This document shows, in pieces, positions 3,205-5,581 of a DNA stretch of 5,581 nucleotides (position 1 is the first letter of the stretch; each line of letters opens with the position of its first letter). The position numbers were made by a program, and so were the translations under genes. The DNA is taken from positions 1 through 5,581 of the forward strand of contig NZ_CAJTUX010000112.1 of assembly GCF_910579365.1 (NCBI RefSeq), written 5' to 3'. The notes beneath the pieces were generated by a model that worked only from the letters and a program-made list of their open reading frames with translations, made no database searches and had not been told where the DNA came from. The DNA is from an uncultured Oscillibacter sp. Lineage in GTDB: Bacteria > Bacillota > Clostridia > Oscillospirales > Oscillospiraceae.

Positions 3205-5481
3205 TTATTTTTGAGGCTTTTCCAATCTCTGATAATACGCCTCCAGCTTCTCCTCGCAGATTTTCTCAATCTCCGCTTTTTCTTCCTTACTCAGCCGCTT
3301 CCAGACCGCCTCGTCTACCTGGACGATTCCCAGGGTCTTGGTGTGGCGGAGCATCTGCATATCCTCGAACCGCTTAAAGGGATTGGCCAGGATATTCCGC
3401 TGAGCCTCGCTGTTGGTGTATCCACCTTTGGCAAAGATGCTGTTGGCCTTCTCCACCGTCATCCCGGCGGCCCGCCGTCCCTCGTAGTGGGACCGGAAAT
3501 AGTTCGCAATGTCCGACAGCTTCACCCGGCCTTTCTCATCGGCGCACCGCAGAATTGCCTTAATCAAGACCGGCTTGTAAGAGTAGCTCATATCCATTTT
3601 CCGAACCATGTCCAGAAACAGGCCCTTCCGGTTGGAGTCGTCAATCAGCGTCCAGCCATAGGTTTTGGCGTATTTCTCCAGGGTTGACTCTTTAAAATAT
3701 TTGAAAACCTGGTGCTCGCTCATGGGCACCGCCAGGTCCGGAACCAGCTTCCCTTCCCGGACGTACCGCTCGATGGTCTCCGCTTGCACGTCCACCCGGC
3801 GGACAAACTCCATCTGGGAGATCATACCCTCCGCTTCCTCCTGCCAGTTGAACACGTCCACCAGTTCATAGTCCGTGGCGTCAATGGGCCAGTCCAGCAG
3901 GGCGGCGGGCTTTTCCCGGCGGTCATAGAGGGCGTTCTCCGTTGCCCGCTTGTCCCAGGGCGACAAGACCAGTTCCCCCGCCCGGTACTTTCGCAGCTTG
4001 AAGAGACGGTGAAGGGACATGGGTGTGTTGTACTGGCTGGCGTTGTCCACGAAGTCGAAGACCATCAGGCTCTCCTTGCCCTCGTACAGCCGCATCCCCC
4101 AGCCCAGCTGCTGGGTGTACAGCACCCGGGACATGGTGGGCCGGGCCATGAACAGCACCTCGATTTCCGGGCAGTCCCAGCCCTCGTTGAGGAGGTCGCA
4201 GGCGCAGAGCACCAGAATGTCCCGGCGGACGAATTTCTCCTGAAACTCCTCCCGTTCCGAACGCTTCATGCCGCCGGACACGGCGGCGGCGGGGACTCCA
4301 GCCTCTTGAAAGAGCTTGGCGATCTCCTCCGCGTGCCAGACCGAGGCGCAGAACACCACCGTCCGCCGCCCCTGGGCATATTGAAGCCAAGTGTCCACGA
4401 TCAGGCGATTTCGTTCCGGTACGTAAATCTTGGTTTCTAGGTCCCGGATGTTGTAGCGGACGCTGTTGAACCGGACCTTGGTCAGGTCGATATTGGTGTG
4501 GATACGGATGCACCGCACCGGGACCAGCTCTCCCAGCTCTACGGCGGTCTGGATATCCAGACGATGGGCGGTATTTTTGAAGATATCCAGGATGCTCCTG
4601 TCATCATTTCGCTCCGGCGTAGCCGTCAGGCCTAGGGTAAAGGCGGGCTTGAAAAACGCCAGCACCTTCTGGTAGGTATCCGCCGCCGCGTGATGGGCTT
4701 CGTCGATGATGAGATAGTCAAATTCGTCATCCTTGAAGCGGTCCAGATGCAGGGCCACGCTCTGCACACTGCCGCAGACCACGTGGGTCTCCGGCTCCTT
4801 AACGGCCTCCAGGTAACGGCCCACCGCCGCATCGGGCCATAGCGCCTGAAACGTCTTCGCCGCCTGCTCCACTAACTCCTGGGTGTGGGCCAGGAACAGC
4901 GTCCTGCCGCCCAGGCGCTTGGCGTCCAGCACCGCCGTCACCGTTTTGCCGGTGCCGGTGGCGTGGCAGAGCAGGGCGATGGTTTCCCTGCGGCTCCGCA
5001 TGGTCTCCAGGACGTCCAGCGCCTCCCGCTGGTGCTCCTTTAGTTCCAGGTTCGCGCCGTCCAGCGCCCGGCCCCGCTGGGTGGGGAGATAGTCCTCAAT
5101 CTCCTGAAGCCGGGGACGGCTGCCCAGAAAGAGCCGCAGCTCATCCTTCACCAGCTCCGGCTGGAGCTGCATCTGCCGCACCGCCCAGCGGTACACGTCC
5201 CAGCCCATGTAAATCATACTGTTTTGCTTCAGCAGGTCGTCGTAGAACTTGCCGGAGGCCACCAGGCTTTTGTGGTGGGACCCTTCGTCGTCGATTTCAA
5301 TGGCCACTCGCCGCCCGTTGTTTTCCAGAACGAAGTCGGCATAGCGGCTGTTCTGGTAGATGTCGTAAAAGTGGTATTGAGAATAGAGGTATCCGGCCTT
5401 CTCAGCGCCGAAGGCCTCGCTGAACAGTTCGATGAACAGGTCCTCGGCCCTGCTGCCAGAGGCGGAGCGGGGAACGGGCAT
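3205..5481 (-). CDS. DEAD/DEAH-box (SF2) helicase with N-terminal PD-(D/E)XK/Vsr-like region
   Basis: The protein has 758 residues from the ATG at 5479-5481. Residues 45-100 resemble a Vsr/DUF559-type nuclease: ADFVL (Asp49), AIEIDDEGSHH (Glu62, Asp64), then YDDLLKQNSMIYMGWDVYRW. The helicase core follows: ATGTGKT (174-180, motif I), AHTQEL (Ia), DEAH (260-263, II), TATP (286-289, III), VVFCAS (IV), LLNEGWDCPEIEVLFMARPT (V) and QQLGWGMR (457-464, VI). Motif VI normally reads QxxGRxxR; its first Arg is Trp461 here (codon TGG at 4099-4101). The C-terminal 270 residues include MDMSYSYKPVLIKAIL and look like an accessory domain without a name I can give. Related SF2 proteins translocate or unwind DNA using ATP in restriction, repair or phage defence. 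No methyltransferase or partner is visible. A GTG at 5490 would add three residues, but the ATG has the better ribosome binding site. Confidence 0.93.
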   Translation of the reverse strand: MPVPRSASGSRAEDLFIELFSEAFGAEKAGYLYSQYHFYDIYQNSRYADFVLENNGRRVAIEIDDEGSHHKSLVASGKFYDDLLKQNSMIYMGWDVYRWAVRQMQLQPELVKDELRLFLGSRPRLQEIEDYLPTQRGRALDGANLELKEHQREALDVLETMRSRRETIALLCHATGTGKTVTAVLDAKRLGGRTLFLAHTQELVEQAAKTFQALWPDAAVGRYLEAVKEPETHVVCGSVQSVALHLDRFKDDEFDYLIIDEAHHAAADTYQKVLAFFKPAFTLGLTATPERNDDRSILDIFKNTAHRLDIQTAVELGELVPVRCIRIHTNIDLTKVRFNSVRYNIRDLETKIYVPERNRLIVDTWLQYAQGRRTVVFCASVWHAEEIAKLFQEAGVPAAAVSGGMKRSEREEFQEKFVRRDILVLCACDLLNEGWDCPEIEVLFMARPTMSRVLYTQQLGWGMRLYEGKESLMVFDFVDNASQYNTPMSLHRLFKLRKYRAGELVLSPWDKRATENALYDRREKPAALLDWPIDATDYELVDVFNWQEEAEGMISQMEFVRRVDVQAETIERYVREGKLVPDLAVPMSEHQVFKYFKESTLEKYAKTYGWTLIDDSNRKGLFLDMVRKMDMSYSYKPVLIKAILRCADEKGRVKLSDIANYFRSHYEGRRAAGMTVEKANSIFAKGGYTNSEAQRNILANPFKRFEDMQMLRHTKTLGIVQVDEAVWKRLSKEEKAEIEKICEEKLEAYYQRLEKPQK

Positions 5482-5486
5482 GACGG

Positions 5487-5493
5487 TCACCTC
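5487..5493 (-). promoter_or_regulatory. Ribosome binding site favouring the ATG start of the helicase gene
   Basis: GAGGTGA, a seven-base match to the extended Shine-Dalgarno AAGGAGGTGATC, lies 5 nt before ATG (5479-5481). The alternative GTG start (5488-5490) sits inside this motif. It does have its own GGAG 7 nt upstream, so the choice is likely rather than certain. Confidence 0.65.
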
Positions 5494-5581
5494 ATTTCTC
5501 CAGGACCTCTTTCAGAAGGAGCTTCTTCTCAGAAGCTGTACCAATAGGCTAAAACCGCTTGAGTAAAGTGCTGAAAGCAGC
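5494..5581 (-). other. Upstream region of the helicase gene, with a small hairpin
   Basis: AGCTTCT (5520-5526) and AGAAGCT (5531-5537) form a 7-bp stem; in the minus-strand transcript the loop is GAGA, a stable GNRA type. No T-run follows. All three minus frames are closed by stops here (at 5549-5551, 5530-5532 and 5512-5514), so no upstream gene runs into the helicase. I see no clear promoter in this stretch; it may lie beyond the window. Confidence 0.4.

Noticed and set aside
3923..4513. 196-codon minus-strand frame inside the helicase gene
   Set aside because: Shifted reading of the helicase; rich in Pro, Gly, His and Arg with no motifs, while the main frame carries all helicase motifs through this stretch.
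5492..5551. Tail of an upstream gene ending in TGA within the helicase ribosome site (...KKLLLKEVLEK)
   Set aside because: The frame has an in-frame TAG only 19 codons earlier and no start codon, so it is not the end of a longer gene.
1..5581. CRISPR array, tRNA or rRNA genes
   Set aside because: No regularly spaced repeat series and no tRNA- or rRNA-like segments were seen on either strand.

Overview
The window looks like part of a mobile genetic element in a GC-rich, gut-type Firmicute (class Clostridia, an Oscillospiraceae-like host is my best guess). The reasons are the protein style of the serine recombinase and of the small protein beside it, the canonical AAGGAGG-type ribosome binding sites, and GC-rich genes separated by AT-richer promoters. 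The host is inferred, not shown. All four credible protein genes lie on the minus strand, so transcription runs right to left.

Layout from left to right: (1) positions 1-1000, the N-terminal 333 codons of a large serine recombinase, cut by the window edge. (2) A 123-bp gap holding its probable promoter. (3) Positions 1124-1384, a small conserved-looking protein of unknown function with a TTG start. (4) About 590 bp without a convincing gene, packed with inverted repeats. It contains a candidate MOBQ-type origin of transfer (a near-palindrome followed by CAAGTGCG), a plus-strand terminator-like hairpin, an 11-bp direct repeat, and two matching 21-bp dyads. (5) Positions 1978-2859, a ParB/Srx-domain protein with a helix-turn-helix and a TTG start. 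(6) A leader of about 300 nt with a perfect 12-bp-stem hairpin, transcribed from a near-consensus promoter at 3171-3199. (7) Positions 3205-5481, a 758-residue protein with an N-terminal PD-(D/E)XK/Vsr-like region and a superfamily 2 helicase core. (8) About 90 bp upstream of it with a small hairpin.

How the parts may work together: the recombinase would excise and integrate the element. The oriT-like site would let it be mobilised, with a relaxase encoded elsewhere because none is visible here. The ParB-like protein could act on the dyads lying just past its own stop codon. The nuclease-helicase fusion reads as DNA-processing or defence cargo. The most notable points are the oriT candidate, the paired 21-bp dyads, the long structured leader, and the loss of the first arginine of helicase motif VI (Gly-Trp-Gly in place of Gly-Arg-Gly).
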